Below are positions 49,906 to 58,957 of a stretch of 64,000 nucleotides of DNA, piece after piece (the first letter of the stretch is position 1; each line of letters starts with the position of its first letter). The DNA is from Sulfurifustis variabilis. Lineage in GTDB: Bacteria; Pseudomonadota; Gammaproteobacteria; Acidiferrobacterales; Sulfurifustaceae. The translations under genes were made by a program, and so were the position numbers. Location: contig NZ_AP014936.1 of assembly GCF_002355415.1 (NCBI RefSeq), forward strand, positions 1,612,001 through 1,676,000, written 5' to 3'. The notes beneath the pieces were generated by a model. The model ran no database searches. It had not been told where the DNA came from and saw only the letters and a list, made by a program, of their open reading frames with translations.

Positions 49906-50839
49906 GCTTGATGAGCTTTAGCGGAGGTTGGCGCTGCCAGAGCACGGTCGCCCGGGCCTGTCCCCCGGCCGGGCGCTTGAGCAGCGCCTCGGTGCGGCGC
50001 AGCGTGCGCCCGATATGTGTCTCGACCGTGACTATAAAGTAAGCGGTTTGGACGTCATAGGGCGGCAGATTCTGGGCGTTCTTGGGCAAGAACGGCTGTA
50101 GCTGCGCCTTGTCGGTGAAGGGCTTGCCCTCTCGCTGGCGCACCATTTCCGCCGCCTGCGCCTCGGGAATGTTGAACAGCGCCGCGAGCACCGTTTCGGA
50201 CGCCGTGTTCACGTTGATCGCGGTCTTCTCGGGCAAGGCGACGACGTGGGGTTTGAGTTTCTCGACGACCTCGACGCTGTAGCCCTTGATGAGCGAGAGC
50301 TCGTCGACCCCGATCAGCGGGCGGTTCGCGGCCCGGTAGGGAAAGTCGGTGCTGAGGTAGTCGACATCCTCGGCGCCGGCCGCGGTCGTCACGGAGCCGT
50401 TGTCGAGCCAGTCGACCAGGGCGTCGCTCAGATTGGCGTCCAGACCGTTCGCCGTCAGCAGGTTCTTGAACAGGCCGATGGCCGCGGGGTTCGGCGTATC
50501 GCCGTCGACGACGCTGTTCAGGTTGAAGCGCGCGGCGGCGTCCTGCGCCTGGATGACGACGTAGCCGCCCTCGACGGGAAGCGGCGGGAGTCCCTTCGCC
50601 CAGTCTTCGGTGAGATCGTCGACCTTGGTGCGTTTCGCGTCCTCGGTGAGCGCGATGGCGGCGAAGCGCAGCGCCCCGAGCCGGAGATTGTCGGCCTGGG
50701 CGAGGTCCATGAGGTTCTGCGTCTGGCGCAGCCAGACCTGCTGGCTCAATCCCAGGAAGGCGGCGACCGTCCCGATGATGGCGACGACGAGCATCGCCGT
50801 CACGAGCGCGACGCCCCGCTGGCGACCGGGAGCGGTCAT
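49889..50839 (-). CDS. gspK: Type II secretion minor pseudopilin K
   Basis: The 316-residue pseudopilin has a short prepilin leader ending at RG before VALVTAMLVVAI, a transmembrane helix that lacks the usual Glu5 as expected for GspK, and a large globular domain with the NVNTASETVLAALF motif. It caps the pseudopilus tip with GspI and GspJ. ATG 50839 overlaps the gspJ stop; the open frame upstream of it lies inside gspJ. Confidence 0.93.
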   Translation of the reverse strand: MTAPGRQRGVALVTAMLVVAIIGTVAAFLGLSQQVWLRQTQNLMDLAQADNLRLGALRFAAIALTEDAKRTKVDDLTEDWAKGLPPLPVEGGYVVIQAQDAAARFNLNSVVDGDTPNPAAIGLFKNLLTANGLDANLSDALVDWLDNGSVTTAAGAEDVDYLSTDFPYRAANRPLIGVDELSLIKGYSVEVVEKLKPHVVALPEKTAINVNTASETVLAALFNIPEAQAAEMVRQREGKPFTDKAQLQPFLPKNAQNLPPYDVQTAYFIVTVETHIGRTLRRTEALLKRPAGGQARATVLWQRQPPLKLIKHEDSA

Positions 50840-51489
50840 GGCGCGGGCCCCACGAGGAAGGTGCGGACGAACTCCCCGCGCCCGGCATGCACCAGCCGGA
50901 TCTCGACCGCGCGGGGAAGCGTCGTCGCGGACTGCCCTTGCGGCGGCCAGCGGTCGAGCCAGGCGGCATTGTGATAGAAGCGGACCTCGAACTCCTCGAC
51001 GTCGTTGAAGAGCGGTACGGCCAACGGCTTCGTCACGGGCGCGCGGTCGAGCACCGGCCAGTGCAGGCGAACGAGCCGCTTCTCGTTCAAACGGTACGCC
51101 ACCCGCTGCAGGCCGGATCCGCCGGTTTCCGTGGCCGCGAGGCCCGCGCGGGTGAGCTCGACGCTCGGCTCGGCGAGCGCGCGGACGTCGGTCGGCTGCC
51201 CGCGAAAGGCGGGCAGCGGGCTGCCGTCGTTGTCCCGGACCGGGCGATCGACGGCCTGCGCGAAGTCGTCCTTCATGCGCTGGAACCCGAGGGCCAGCTC
51301 CCGCCAGGTCTCGCGCTCGAACTCGATCCGGTCCCGGTTGTCCAGGACGCGCAGGAGACCGCCGTATGCCATTGCCGAAAAGATGGCGAAGATGGCGATG
51401 GCGACCAGGACCTCGAGCAGCGTGAAGCCGCCGGTGCGTCCGGACGCAGGGCAAGCGTGCGAAGCGGTGCGGTTGCGGGCGTTCGTCAT
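50836..51489 (-). CDS. gspJ: Type II secretion minor pseudopilin J
   Basis: The 217-residue pseudopilin has a prepilin cleavage motif GGFTLLEVLVA after a 20-residue leader (cleavage after the second Gly) and the GspJ-type domain (LQRVAYRLNEKRLVRLHW, then FNDVEEFEVRFY). The start ATG overlaps the gspI stop. Confidence 0.93.
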   Translation of the reverse strand: MTNARNRTASHACPASGRTGGFTLLEVLVAIAIFAIFSAMAYGGLLRVLDNRDRIEFERETWRELALGFQRMKDDFAQAVDRPVRDNDGSPLPAFRGQPTDVRALAEPSVELTRAGLAATETGGSGLQRVAYRLNEKRLVRLHWPVLDRAPVTKPLAVPLFNDVEEFEVRFYHNAAWLDRWPPQGQSATTLPRAVEIRLVHAGRGEFVRTFLVGPAP

Positions 51490-51878
51490 GGCTTGCGCAG
51501 GAACAGCGCCACGGTCGCCAGCCGGTCCTTCGATCCGGCGGGGTAGATCTCGATGTCCATTCGGCGAAAATCCGGCACCGGGGTGGAAACGGTCCGCTCC
51601 AGCCAGCGCCACTCGACCCCGGCGAACTCCGTCGTGCCTTCGCTCGTGTCCAGCGACGGCCAATCCTGCTTGAGCTGGTGCATGGCCGCGCGCTCCTCGG
51701 CGAGCCACAGGGCGAGGGTCCGATCGCGCAGGCCCGCCGTGAGGTCGATGGCCTGACCGATGGCGTGCAGCACGGCGGCGAGCGCGATCGCCAGCACGGC
51801 GAGCGCGACCAGCACCTCGACGAGGGTGAATCCGGCGACGGCTCCTCGCCGGGCTGCGGAAACGCCCTCAGGTCTCAT
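51486..51878 (-). CDS. gspI: Type II secretion minor pseudopilin I
   Basis: The 130-residue pseudopilin has leader cleavage at AGFTLVEVLVALAVL and the WLAEERAAMHQL motif typical of GspI. It starts 11 bp inside the end of gspH and its stop overlaps the gspJ ATG. Confidence 0.93.
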   Translation of the reverse strand: MRPEGVSAARRGAVAGFTLVEVLVALAVLAIALAAVLHAIGQAIDLTAGLRDRTLALWLAEERAAMHQLKQDWPSLDTSEGTTEFAGVEWRWLERTVSTPVPDFRRMDIEIYPAGSKDRLATVALFLRKP

Positions 51879-52437
51879 CGCGTTCCGGGGTCGCGGCCGA
51901 GCGGATCTTCCCGTCGCCGGTCGCCTGCACGTACCAGATTGCCTCCTGCGCTTCCAGGACGACGGTGAAGCGCGACAACGCGCCGCTCGGATCGAAAATG
52001 ACGAGCGGAACCTCGTCGTCCTCGGTAGCCCGAACGGTATCGGCGAGCTCGAGTGTCATCGAACCCGGCAGCGTGCGTGGGCCGAGGGGATCGCCGGCGG
52101 CGAGGGGGGCCAGCCTGCCGGCGTCGTCGAGGCGCAGGAATTCGTAGCCGTTCGAGGTCGGCGCGAAGGCGTAGAAGCGGCCTTCGAGGATCGCCTCCTG
52201 CTGCGCGGTCTGGAGGAGCAGGGCGAGACGCTGCCCCTCGTCGCGGACGATGTCGCTCGGGCCGCGGGTCAGGTTCACGCCCACCATGCCGAGGATGATC
52301 ACGAGCAGCAGCATCACGACCGCGAGCTCGATCAGCGTGAAACCGGCCGAGCCCGGCCGTCTCACGGCGCCCGCGCGCGACAAGGTCCGGCCGATGGCGC
52401 TATTTCTGCCCGACCACCCAGGAGCCGATATCGGCAT
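51868..52437 (-). CDS. gspH: Type II secretion minor pseudopilin H
   Basis: The 189-residue pseudopilin has leader cleavage at AGFTLIELAVVMLLL after about 32 residues. The long leader is supported by a strong ggagaggg ribosome site five bases before ATG 52437, inside gspG; shorter GTG or TTG starts at 52365 and 52383 have no such site. The fold includes QQEAILEGRFYAF and FDPSGALSRFTV, typical of GspH. It overlaps gspG by 38 bp. Confidence 0.9.
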   Translation of the reverse strand: MPISAPGWSGRNSAIGRTLSRAGAVRRPGSAGFTLIELAVVMLLLVIILGMVGVNLTRGPSDIVRDEGQRLALLLQTAQQEAILEGRFYAFAPTSNGYEFLRLDDAGRLAPLAAGDPLGPRTLPGSMTLELADTVRATEDDEVPLVIFDPSGALSRFTVVLEAQEAIWYVQATGDGKIRSAATPERDET

Positions 52438-52954
52438 TGTATCCCTCTCCGCCCGCCTGGCGGTCGGCGCCGAGACTCACCACGTCGACCTCGCCATGGA
52501 TACCGGGGTTGAGGTACTGGTAATCGTTCCCCCACGGGTCCTTCGGCACGCGATCGAGATAGCCGCCGCTTTTCCAGTTCCGCGGCGCGTCGCCGGTTTC
52601 GGGTCTCGTGACGAGCGCCGCCAGACCCTGGTCCGGGCTGGGGTACGTCCCGTTGTCGAGCCGGTAGAGCTTGAGCGCGTTCATGATCGCGTTGATGTCG
52701 TTCTGGGCCGCGACCACCCGCGCCTGGTCCGGTCGGTCCATGATTCGCGGCACGATCAGTCCGGCGAGGATGCCGAGGATGACCACCACGACCAGGACCT
52801 CGATGAGCGTGAAACCCCCCGATCTTATGAATGCGCGCGTAGCGCGCTTCGGCTCCGGTAATACGAGGGCGCCCTCTCCCCTCGTGGGAGAGGGAACGAG
52901 GAATGCGCGCCTCGGTGCGCGCGACGACCGACGACCATGTTTGTCTCCCTGCAT
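52400..52954 (-). CDS. gspG: Type II secretion major pseudopilin G with an extended leader
   Basis: The 184-residue major pseudopilin has the motif GGFTLIEVLVVVVILG and the C-terminal calcium-site region with WKSGGYLDRVPKDPWGNDY, as in all GspG. The leader before the cleavage site is about 47 residues instead of the usual 6-10. ATG 52954 has gagg six bases upstream; a GTG at 52966 that overlaps the gspF stop would add four more. No start codon exists between the leader and the cleavage site, so the palindromic insertion at 52829-52910 must be translated. PilD-type peptidase must still cut this long leader. Confidence 0.92.
   Translation of the reverse strand: MQGDKHGRRSSRAPRRAFLVPSPTRGEGALVLPEPKRATRAFIRSGGFTLIEVLVVVVILGILAGLIVPRIMDRPDQARVVAAQNDINAIMNALKLYRLDNGTYPSPDQGLAALVTRPETGDAPRNWKSGGYLDRVPKDPWGNDYQYLNPGIHGEVDVVSLGADRQAGGEGYNADIGSWVVGQK
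52829..52922. repeat. Palindromic insertion inside the gspG leader
   Basis: The direct repeat gaatgcgcgc occurs at 52829-52838 and 52901-52910, exactly 72 bp (24 codons) apart, and encodes the two RAF triplets seen in the leader. Between them lies a perfect 9-bp stem ccctctccc/gggagaggg (52872-52880 and 52886-52894) with a 5-base loop. Each repeat copy is the left arm of a small hairpin (gcgcgc-gta-gcgcgc at 52833-52847, gcgcgc-ctcggt-gcgcgc at 52905-52922). Confidence 0.75.
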
Positions 52955-52962
52955 GCCAGACC

Positions 52963-54186
52963 TCACTTGATGAGCTGATTCATTTCGAAGATCGGGAGCA
53001 GGATCGCGATCACGATGAAGAGCACGATCACTCCCATGACCAGGATGAGCACGGGTTCCAGCAGCGCCGTGAGCGCCTTGACCCAGTTCTCGAGCTCGCG
53101 CGCCTGCGCCTCGGCCGCGCGCTGGAGCATGGCATCGAGTCGCCCGCTCGATTCGCCGCTCGCGATCAGGTGAATCACGAGCGGGGGAAACAGCCGGGTC
53201 TTGCCGAGCGACCGCGAGAGGCTACCGCCCTCGCGCACTTGCCGCAACGCTTCCTCGACGCCGGCGCGCATGGGCAGGTTGTTCACGACCGGCACCGCCG
53301 ACTGCAGCGCGGGCAGCAGCGGGATGCCGCTCGCGGTCAGGATGCCGAGGGTATCGGCGAAGCGCGCCGCGTTGACGCCCCGGGTGACGCGGCCGATCAC
53401 CGGCAGGCGCAGGAGCAGGTGGTGCCAGCGAAAGCGCACCGCGGGACTGCGCAGCGCGGCGACGAATGCGACGAGGGCGATCGTTCCGCCGGCAATCCAC
53501 ACGAGCCCGCTCGCGCGCGCGAAGTCGCTGATCGAGATGAGCACGCGGGTGACGAGCGGGAGCGCCTGCCCGGTGTTCTCGAACACGCGCGTGACCTGCG
53601 GCACGACGTAGACCAGCAGGAGGGCCACCACGGCCACCGCAACGGTGGTCACGAGCGCCGGATAGATGAAAGCGAGCAGCACCTTCTGGCGGAGCGCCTG
53701 GCGGTTTTCCGTATAGTCGGCCAGGCGCTCGAGCACCTCGACGAGGCGGCCCGACTGCTCCCCCGCGTCGATCATCACGCGGTAGATGTCCGGAAAGGCC
53801 TGGGGGAAGTTGGCCATGCTGCGCGCGAGCGACTGACCCTCCAGCATGCGCCCGCGCACGCCCGCGAGTATGTTCCGTGTGCGCGCGGATTCCGTTTGCT
53901 CGATGAGCGCATTCAGGCACTCCTCGAGGGTAAGGCCGGCGCGGACCAGGGTAGCGAACTGCCGCGTCAGGAGAGCGAGCTCGCTGCCCGATATGCCTCG
54001 GCGGCCGCGCCAGGGACGGCGGGCCTGTGCGCCGGTCTCCGGCTGCGTGCGGATGGCGCCGACGTACAGCGGCGTGAGGCCACGCTCGCGCAGAAGCGCG
54101 CGGACCTGGCGCTCGGCATCCCCGTCGATCACGCCCTTGACGGCCCGTCCCTGACGGTCGAGCGCCTGGTATTCGTATCCGGCCAT
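52963..54186 (-). CDS. gspF: Type II secretion inner-membrane platform protein F
   Basis: The 407-residue protein has two GspF domains (about 75-195 and 280-400) with three membrane helices and the family patterns FATLVRAGLTLEECL and FADTLGILTASGIPLL. It is the polytopic platform around which the pseudopilus is assembled. The ATG follows a 111-bp spacer after gspE, the only real gap in the operon besides those at gspD. Confidence 0.94.
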   Translation of the reverse strand: MAGYEYQALDRQGRAVKGVIDGDAERQVRALLRERGLTPLYVGAIRTQPETGAQARRPWRGRRGISGSELALLTRQFATLVRAGLTLEECLNALIEQTESARTRNILAGVRGRMLEGQSLARSMANFPQAFPDIYRVMIDAGEQSGRLVEVLERLADYTENRQALRQKVLLAFIYPALVTTVAVAVVALLLVYVVPQVTRVFENTGQALPLVTRVLISISDFARASGLVWIAGGTIALVAFVAALRSPAVRFRWHHLLLRLPVIGRVTRGVNAARFADTLGILTASGIPLLPALQSAVPVVNNLPMRAGVEEALRQVREGGSLSRSLGKTRLFPPLVIHLIASGESSGRLDAMLQRAAEAQARELENWVKALTALLEPVLILVMGVIVLFIVIAILLPIFEMNQLIK

Positions 54187-54297
54187 CTATCGAAAGAAAG
54201 GCGATTTTTTAAGCGTAACGTTGAATGTCGGATGATGGCGGCGCGCGCAGCGCGCACTGCGATTCAATTCAAGACTCAACATGCCGTATTGCGCTCG
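54187..54297 (-). other. gspE-gspF spacer with a GC hairpin
   Basis: A 111-bp gap in an otherwise overlapping operon. It contains gcgcgc-gca-gcgcgc at 54241-54255, the same small hairpin plan as in the gspG leader insertion, flanked by ttgaat and attcaa arms. No gene is visible. It may be a related short palindromic repeat or a site that tunes gspF expression. Confidence 0.5.
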
Positions 54298-55809
54298 CTA
54301 CTCGCGCGACACGCGCAGTACTTCGTCGAGGCTCGTGTCGCCGGCGAGGACCCAGCGCAAGCCGTCCTCGCGGATGGAACGCATGCCGCGCGTGCGCGCA
54401 TGCTCGCGCAACCGCTCTTCCGAGGCGCCGTCGTGAATGAGCGTTCGCATCGGGTCGTCCACCGTGAGCAGCTCGAACACGCCCGTGCGGCCCTGGTAAC
54501 CGGTCTGCGCGCAGGCCGGGCAGCCGGCCGGCACGTGGATGTGGACGGAGTCGGCGGAGCCGTTCAGCTGCAGCAGCCGCCGCTCGGCGCTGTCCGCGAC
54601 GTGCACCCGTCGGCACTGCGGGCAGAGCTTGCGCACGAGGCGCTGGGCGAGCACGCCGATCAGGCTGGAGGCGACGAGGAACGGCTCGATCCCCATGTCG
54701 ACCAGGCGCGTGATCGCGCCGACCGCGTCGTTCGTGTGCAGGGTGGCGAGCACGAGGTGTCCCGTGAGCGAGGCCTGCACGGCGATCTGCGCGGTCTCGA
54801 GGTCGCGGATTTCGCCGATCATGATGATGTCGGGATCCTGGCGCAGGATGGCGCGCAGGGCGCGGGCGAAAGAGAGCTCGATCTTCGGATTGACCTGCGT
54901 CTGGCCGATTCCGTCCAGGTCGAACTCGATCGGATCCTCCACCGTCATGATGTTGTGGCGCTGCGTGTCGAGCTGCGACAGCGCGGCGTAGAGCGTGGTC
55001 GTCTTGCCCGAACCGGTCGGACCCGTCACGAGCAGGATGCCGTGCGGCTGCGCAATCAGGTGTTTAAGTGTCGCGAGCATCTCGGGCGACATGCCGATGG
55101 CGGGCAGCGTGAGCTTGCCTGCCTGCTTGTCGAGCAGGCGCATGACCACCCGCTCGCCGTGCGCGATCGGGAGCGTCGACACGCGCACGTCGACCGGTCG
55201 CCCGGCGAGGCGCAACGTAATGCGGCCGTCCTGCGGCATGCGCTTTTCGGCGATGTCGAGGCGCGCCATGATCTTGACGCGCGAGACGAGGAGCCCGTGC
55301 GCCGCCTGCGGCGGCTCGATGATGTCGCGCAGCACCCCGTCGATCCGGTAGCGCACCACGGAGCGCGTCTCGAACGGCTCGATGTGGATGTCCGAGGCGC
55401 CCTCGCGCACCGCCTGCGAGAGGAGGGCGTTGATCAGGCGAACGATCGGCGCGTCGTCCTCGCTCTCCAGGAGGTCGGCGACGCGCGGGAGCCCCTGGGT
55501 GAGCTCCGAGAGGTTCGGGTCGGCGTCGAGACCGTCGACGATTTCCATCGCATGGTTCGCTCCGCGCTCGTAGGCCCGGTTGAGCGCGGCGTCGAACGCC
55601 TCCGCGGCGAGCTCCCGCAGGAGGACGGGTTGTCCCAGGGCCCGCTGCAGCTCGGCCAGGACCGCGCTCGAGACCCCGGGGCGCACCCACACCTCGACGC
55701 CGCCTTCGGCCTGGCGCGCGGCGATCACGCCGTGGCGCTTGGCGAAGTGGTAGGGCAGCCGATCGGTCCAGGCGGGATCGAGGGCGGGCAGTTCCGGCTG
55801 CGCGTGCAT
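54298..55809 (-). CDS. gspE: Type II secretion ATPase E
   Basis: The 503-residue hexameric ATPase drives pseudopilus assembly. N1E/N2E domains precede Walker A GPTGSGKTTTLYAAL near residues 262-276, the Asp box, Walker B in DIIMIGEIRDLETA and the zinc-binding tetracysteine CPQC/CPAC near residues 398 and 424. It is recruited by GspL. Confidence 0.95.
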   Translation of the reverse strand: MHAQPELPALDPAWTDRLPYHFAKRHGVIAARQAEGGVEVWVRPGVSSAVLAELQRALGQPVLLRELAAEAFDAALNRAYERGANHAMEIVDGLDADPNLSELTQGLPRVADLLESEDDAPIVRLINALLSQAVREGASDIHIEPFETRSVVRYRIDGVLRDIIEPPQAAHGLLVSRVKIMARLDIAEKRMPQDGRITLRLAGRPVDVRVSTLPIAHGERVVMRLLDKQAGKLTLPAIGMSPEMLATLKHLIAQPHGILLVTGPTGSGKTTTLYAALSQLDTQRHNIMTVEDPIEFDLDGIGQTQVNPKIELSFARALRAILRQDPDIIMIGEIRDLETAQIAVQASLTGHLVLATLHTNDAVGAITRLVDMGIEPFLVASSLIGVLAQRLVRKLCPQCRRVHVADSAERRLLQLNGSADSVHIHVPAGCPACAQTGYQGRTGVFELLTVDDPMRTLIHDGASEERLREHARTRGMRSIREDGLRWVLAGDTSLDEVLRVSRE

Positions 55810-55812
55810 GGC

Positions 55813-58020
55813 CTAGTTGACGGTCGGCGAGCCGTCCGGCGCCTCGGGCGGCCCGAGTTTTTCTTCAGGTGGCTTGGCGGGTTTCGGCGGCTCGGCGGGC
55901 GGCGGGGCCGGCTTGAAGCGCTCGAGCATCTCCACGCGTTCACGGTCCGGTTCGCGGCCCTGTGCGCGGATGTAGTCGTAGCGGTCGGACGTGAGGCGAT
56001 AGCCGTCGTCGGCGCTGCGGATGATCACCGGCCGCAGGAACACCATGAGGTTGGTCTTCTTCTTGGTGTCCTCCTTGTACCGGAAGAGCGCGCCGAGAAG
56101 CGGGATGCGGCCCAGCACGGGCACTTCCTGCCGTGTCTCCTGGATCGTGTCCTCGATGAGTCCGCCGAGGACGATCGTTCCGCCGTCGTCGACCAGCACC
56201 TTGGTCTCGACCGACCGCTTGTTCGTGACGATGTCGGCCGTGGCGACCGGCGAGGCGGTGACCGTCGAAATCTCCTGGAAGATGTCGAGCTTCACGCCGC
56301 CGCCTTCTGAGATCTGCGGCTTGATGCGGAGCGTGATACCGACGTCGCGGCGTTCGATCGTCTGGAACGGGTTGGTCGTCGTGCCGGTGCCGGTGGTCGG
56401 CAGCACGAAATTGCCGGTCACGAACGGGACGTTCTGGCCCACGACGATCTTGGCCTCGGCGTTGTCGAGCGTCATGAGGTTCGGCGTCGACAGGATGTTC
56501 GCGATCGTCTTCTGTTCGAGCGCGCGCGCCAGCGCCCCGAGGCTGCGCACCTCGGTGCCGTCGGCGAGCGTGATGCTCGGGCCCAGGAACGCGAGCGTGA
56601 GGCCGGCGGCGCCCGAGAGCGCCGTCGTCGGATCGACCGCCGTGCCGATGATGCTGGGCTTCGCCCGGGTGAAGTTGGTGACGCCCGCGACCGCGCCGTC
56701 GCCGGCCTTTCCGGCGTCGAACCACTGGAACCCGAGCTCGGTCGCCTTGTCGGTCGTGATCTCGGCGATGAGCGCCTCGACGTACACCTGTGCCCGGCGC
56801 ACGTCGAGCTTTTCGATGACGGCGCGCAGGTTGTTGTACACGGCATCCGAGGCGTTGATGATCAGGGCATTGGTGGCTTCGTCGGCCTGGATCAGGGAGG
56901 CCTCCGCGGCGGGGCGCGCGGCCGGGCGGCCGGGGACGCCCGGCGCCGCCGGCGCGGCGGCCGTCTGGGCGCGTGCCTCGCCGGCGAGCAGCCCGCGCAG
57001 GACCTCGACGAGCTTCACCGCTTCCGCATTACGCAGGTAGACGACGCGCGTCTGACCGCCGGTCGTCGCCGGCACGTCCAGCTTGCCGATCAGCGAACGG
57101 AGCTGGTTCAGGCGGCCGGGGTTGTCGGTGCGGATGAGCAGCGTGTTCGTCCGCAGATCCGGGACGATGGTGAACCGGTCGCCGACAGGCGCCTGCGCCG
57201 GCTGCCCCGGGGCGGCGGGCACCGCGCCCGGCGGCGCCGCGAGGCGGGTGATCAGATCGGCGAGGTCGAGTGCGGACGCGTGCTGCAGCGACACGACGGT
57301 GACGTCGCTCGAGACCGGCTGATCGATCTTGTCGATGATCTTGAGCAGCCTCCGGATGTTGTCGCCGTAGTCGGTGATGATGAGTGCATTGGCCGGCTCG
57401 TAGGCCGAGAGCTGGCTCGTCGGGGCCATGAGCGGGCGCAGCAGCGGCACCATCTGCGACGCCGAAATGTGCTGCACGATGGCGACGTGCGTGTTGATCT
57501 GTTCACCGTACGGGATGGTCTTCTCGACGTCCGCGCCCTGTTTCGCTTCGCCCGTGGGCACGATGCGCACCAATGTGCCCGGCCCTTCGACGGCGGTGAA
57601 CCCCTGCGCCTTCAGGGCCGACAGGAAGATCTGGTACGCGTTCGCGCGCGAGACGGGTTTCGACGAAATGATCGTTACCGTCCCCTTCACGCGCGGGTCC
57701 ATGAGGAAGTTGCGCCCGGTCATCTGCGAGACGGCCTTGACCACCGCCTGGACGTCGGCGCCCTGGAAGTTCAGCAGCACTTCGCCGGTCTTCACCGGCG
57801 TGATGCTCGCGCTCGCCCCGTTGCGCGGCCCGGTCGGCGCGGGCGAGGAGGGCGGCGGGGGTGCGGGAGCGGCCGGCGCCGGCGCGCTCGGCGGCTCCAC
57901 CTGCCCCGCGGGCGCTCCGTTCGGATCGGCGCCGGGCTGTTGCTGGGCCTGGGCCAGGCCGCAGAACGCGAGCGCCAAGGCGAGAAGCCACGGTCGCCGC
58001 GTGTGACGTCGTTCGTTCAT
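55813..58020 (-). CDS. gspD: Type II secretion secretin D
   Basis: The 735-residue secretin forms the outer-membrane channel. A signal peptide (to about residue 25) is followed by a Pro/Ala-rich linker, an N0 domain (about 77-150), N1-N3 domains with the TNALIITDYGDNI and TNALIINASD motifs, and the secretin core (about 430-645) with VPVLGRIPLLGALFR. An Ala/Pro-rich insert near 345-365 lies in N3. The C-terminal Pro/Lys-rich tail could be the S-domain equivalent, but no pilotin gene is present. Confidence 0.95.
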   Translation of the reverse strand: MNERRHTRRPWLLALALAFCGLAQAQQQPGADPNGAPAGQVEPPSAPAPAAPAPPPPSSPAPTGPRNGASASITPVKTGEVLLNFQGADVQAVVKAVSQMTGRNFLMDPRVKGTVTIISSKPVSRANAYQIFLSALKAQGFTAVEGPGTLVRIVPTGEAKQGADVEKTIPYGEQINTHVAIVQHISASQMVPLLRPLMAPTSQLSAYEPANALIITDYGDNIRRLLKIIDKIDQPVSSDVTVVSLQHASALDLADLITRLAAPPGAVPAAPGQPAQAPVGDRFTIVPDLRTNTLLIRTDNPGRLNQLRSLIGKLDVPATTGGQTRVVYLRNAEAVKLVEVLRGLLAGEARAQTAAAPAAPGVPGRPAARPAAEASLIQADEATNALIINASDAVYNNLRAVIEKLDVRRAQVYVEALIAEITTDKATELGFQWFDAGKAGDGAVAGVTNFTRAKPSIIGTAVDPTTALSGAAGLTLAFLGPSITLADGTEVRSLGALARALEQKTIANILSTPNLMTLDNAEAKIVVGQNVPFVTGNFVLPTTGTGTTTNPFQTIERRDVGITLRIKPQISEGGGVKLDIFQEISTVTASPVATADIVTNKRSVETKVLVDDGGTIVLGGLIEDTIQETRQEVPVLGRIPLLGALFRYKEDTKKKTNLMVFLRPVIIRSADDGYRLTSDRYDYIRAQGREPDRERVEMLERFKPAPPPAEPPKPAKPPEEKLGPPEAPDGSPTVN

Positions 58021-58030
58021 GATCGTGTTG

Positions 58031-58957
58031 TTATTGGAGGTTGTATTGCAGTGACTCGTTCTTGCCGGCGCGGCGGATGTCGACGCTCACCTGGCTCGTG
58101 CCGCCCGCGCTGAACTGCTGATACAGCTTCATGACATCGTCCACGGTGTTCACCGCCTGGCCATTCACCGACTGGATCACGTCGCCGACCCGCAATCCCA
58201 GCTTCTCGTACAGGCTGCCGGCCTGCACCTCGCGCACCAGGAAACCGCCGCCCGCGTTCGGCACCATCAGGGCCTGGCTCAGGAACTCGGGCCTCTGCAG
58301 TTGCCGGTTCATCTGTTCGCGGTTGACGCTGTACGTGTTGCCACCGAGGCGCTGCACTTCCGGCGCGCCCCGCGGACTTCCGCGCGCCGGAGACGCGGCC
58401 GGCGGAAGCACGACCGAGCCACCCGGCAGCGCCGGACCGGTGTCCTTCAGCATCAGGCTTTCCGTGGCGCCCCCGCGTCGGATGAGCACGCGATCCGCGT
58501 ACACCGCGTAGAGCGTGGTGCCGGCGACGATATCCTCGCCGACGGCGAAGGGCATCTCGGGGCCGCCATCGGCGCTGATCAACGCGAAACTTCCCGCCGG
58601 CGTCACCATCACGCCGCTCAGGACCAGGTTAAGGCTGCTCGGCGGAATGTGGTCGAGCACCACGGGACCGCTGGATGCCGGAGCGGCATGGCCGAAGAGG
58701 TTGGTTGCGAGCAGGGCATCGAGATTGAAGTCGGCGGCGCCGCTCGTGGTTGCGCTGGAAGGGCTCACCGGCGGTACTGGCGGCTGCCAGAGGCGCCACG
58801 TCCACTGCGCGAGGCTCGCGCTCAGGAGGACGAGGACGGCCGCATTGATCAGGAGGGCGACCCAGCGCCGGGCGAAAAGCTTTTCGAGCTGCTCGACCAG
58901 ATGGGGGGACAGATCCCGCCCGGAGGGGCCCGTGGATGGCATCAGAGATAAATCCAT
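58031..58957 (-). CDS. gspC: Type II secretion protein C
   Basis: The 308-residue bitopic protein links the inner platform to the secretin. One helix is at about 33-52, the homology region with ATNLFGHA and LNLVLSGVMV is at about 85-150, and a C-terminal PDZ domain (about 220-305) has LGLRVGDVIQSVNGQAV. It is the first gene of the gsp operon. A TATACT box lies six bases upstream of ATG 58957; ATG 58942 is an alternative start. Confidence 0.93.
   Translation of the reverse strand: MDLSLMPSTGPSGRDLSPHLVEQLEKLFARRWVALLINAAVLVLLSASLAQWTWRLWQPPVPPVSPSSATTSGAADFNLDALLATNLFGHAAPASSGPVVLDHIPPSSLNLVLSGVMVTPAGSFALISADGGPEMPFAVGEDIVAGTTLYAVYADRVLIRRGGATESLMLKDTGPALPGGSVVLPPAASPARGSPRGAPEVQRLGGNTYSVNREQMNRQLQRPEFLSQALMVPNAGGGFLVREVQAGSLYEKLGLRVGDVIQSVNGQAVNTVDDVMKLYQQFSAGGTSQVSVDIRRAGKNESLQYNLQ

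Noticed and set aside
47298-58957. Type IV pilus system instead of type II secretion
   Set aside because: The gene set includes gspC, gspL/M/N and gspK with a single ATPase and a calcium-type GspG C-terminus; no pilT, pilM-N-O-P or pilin genes are present.
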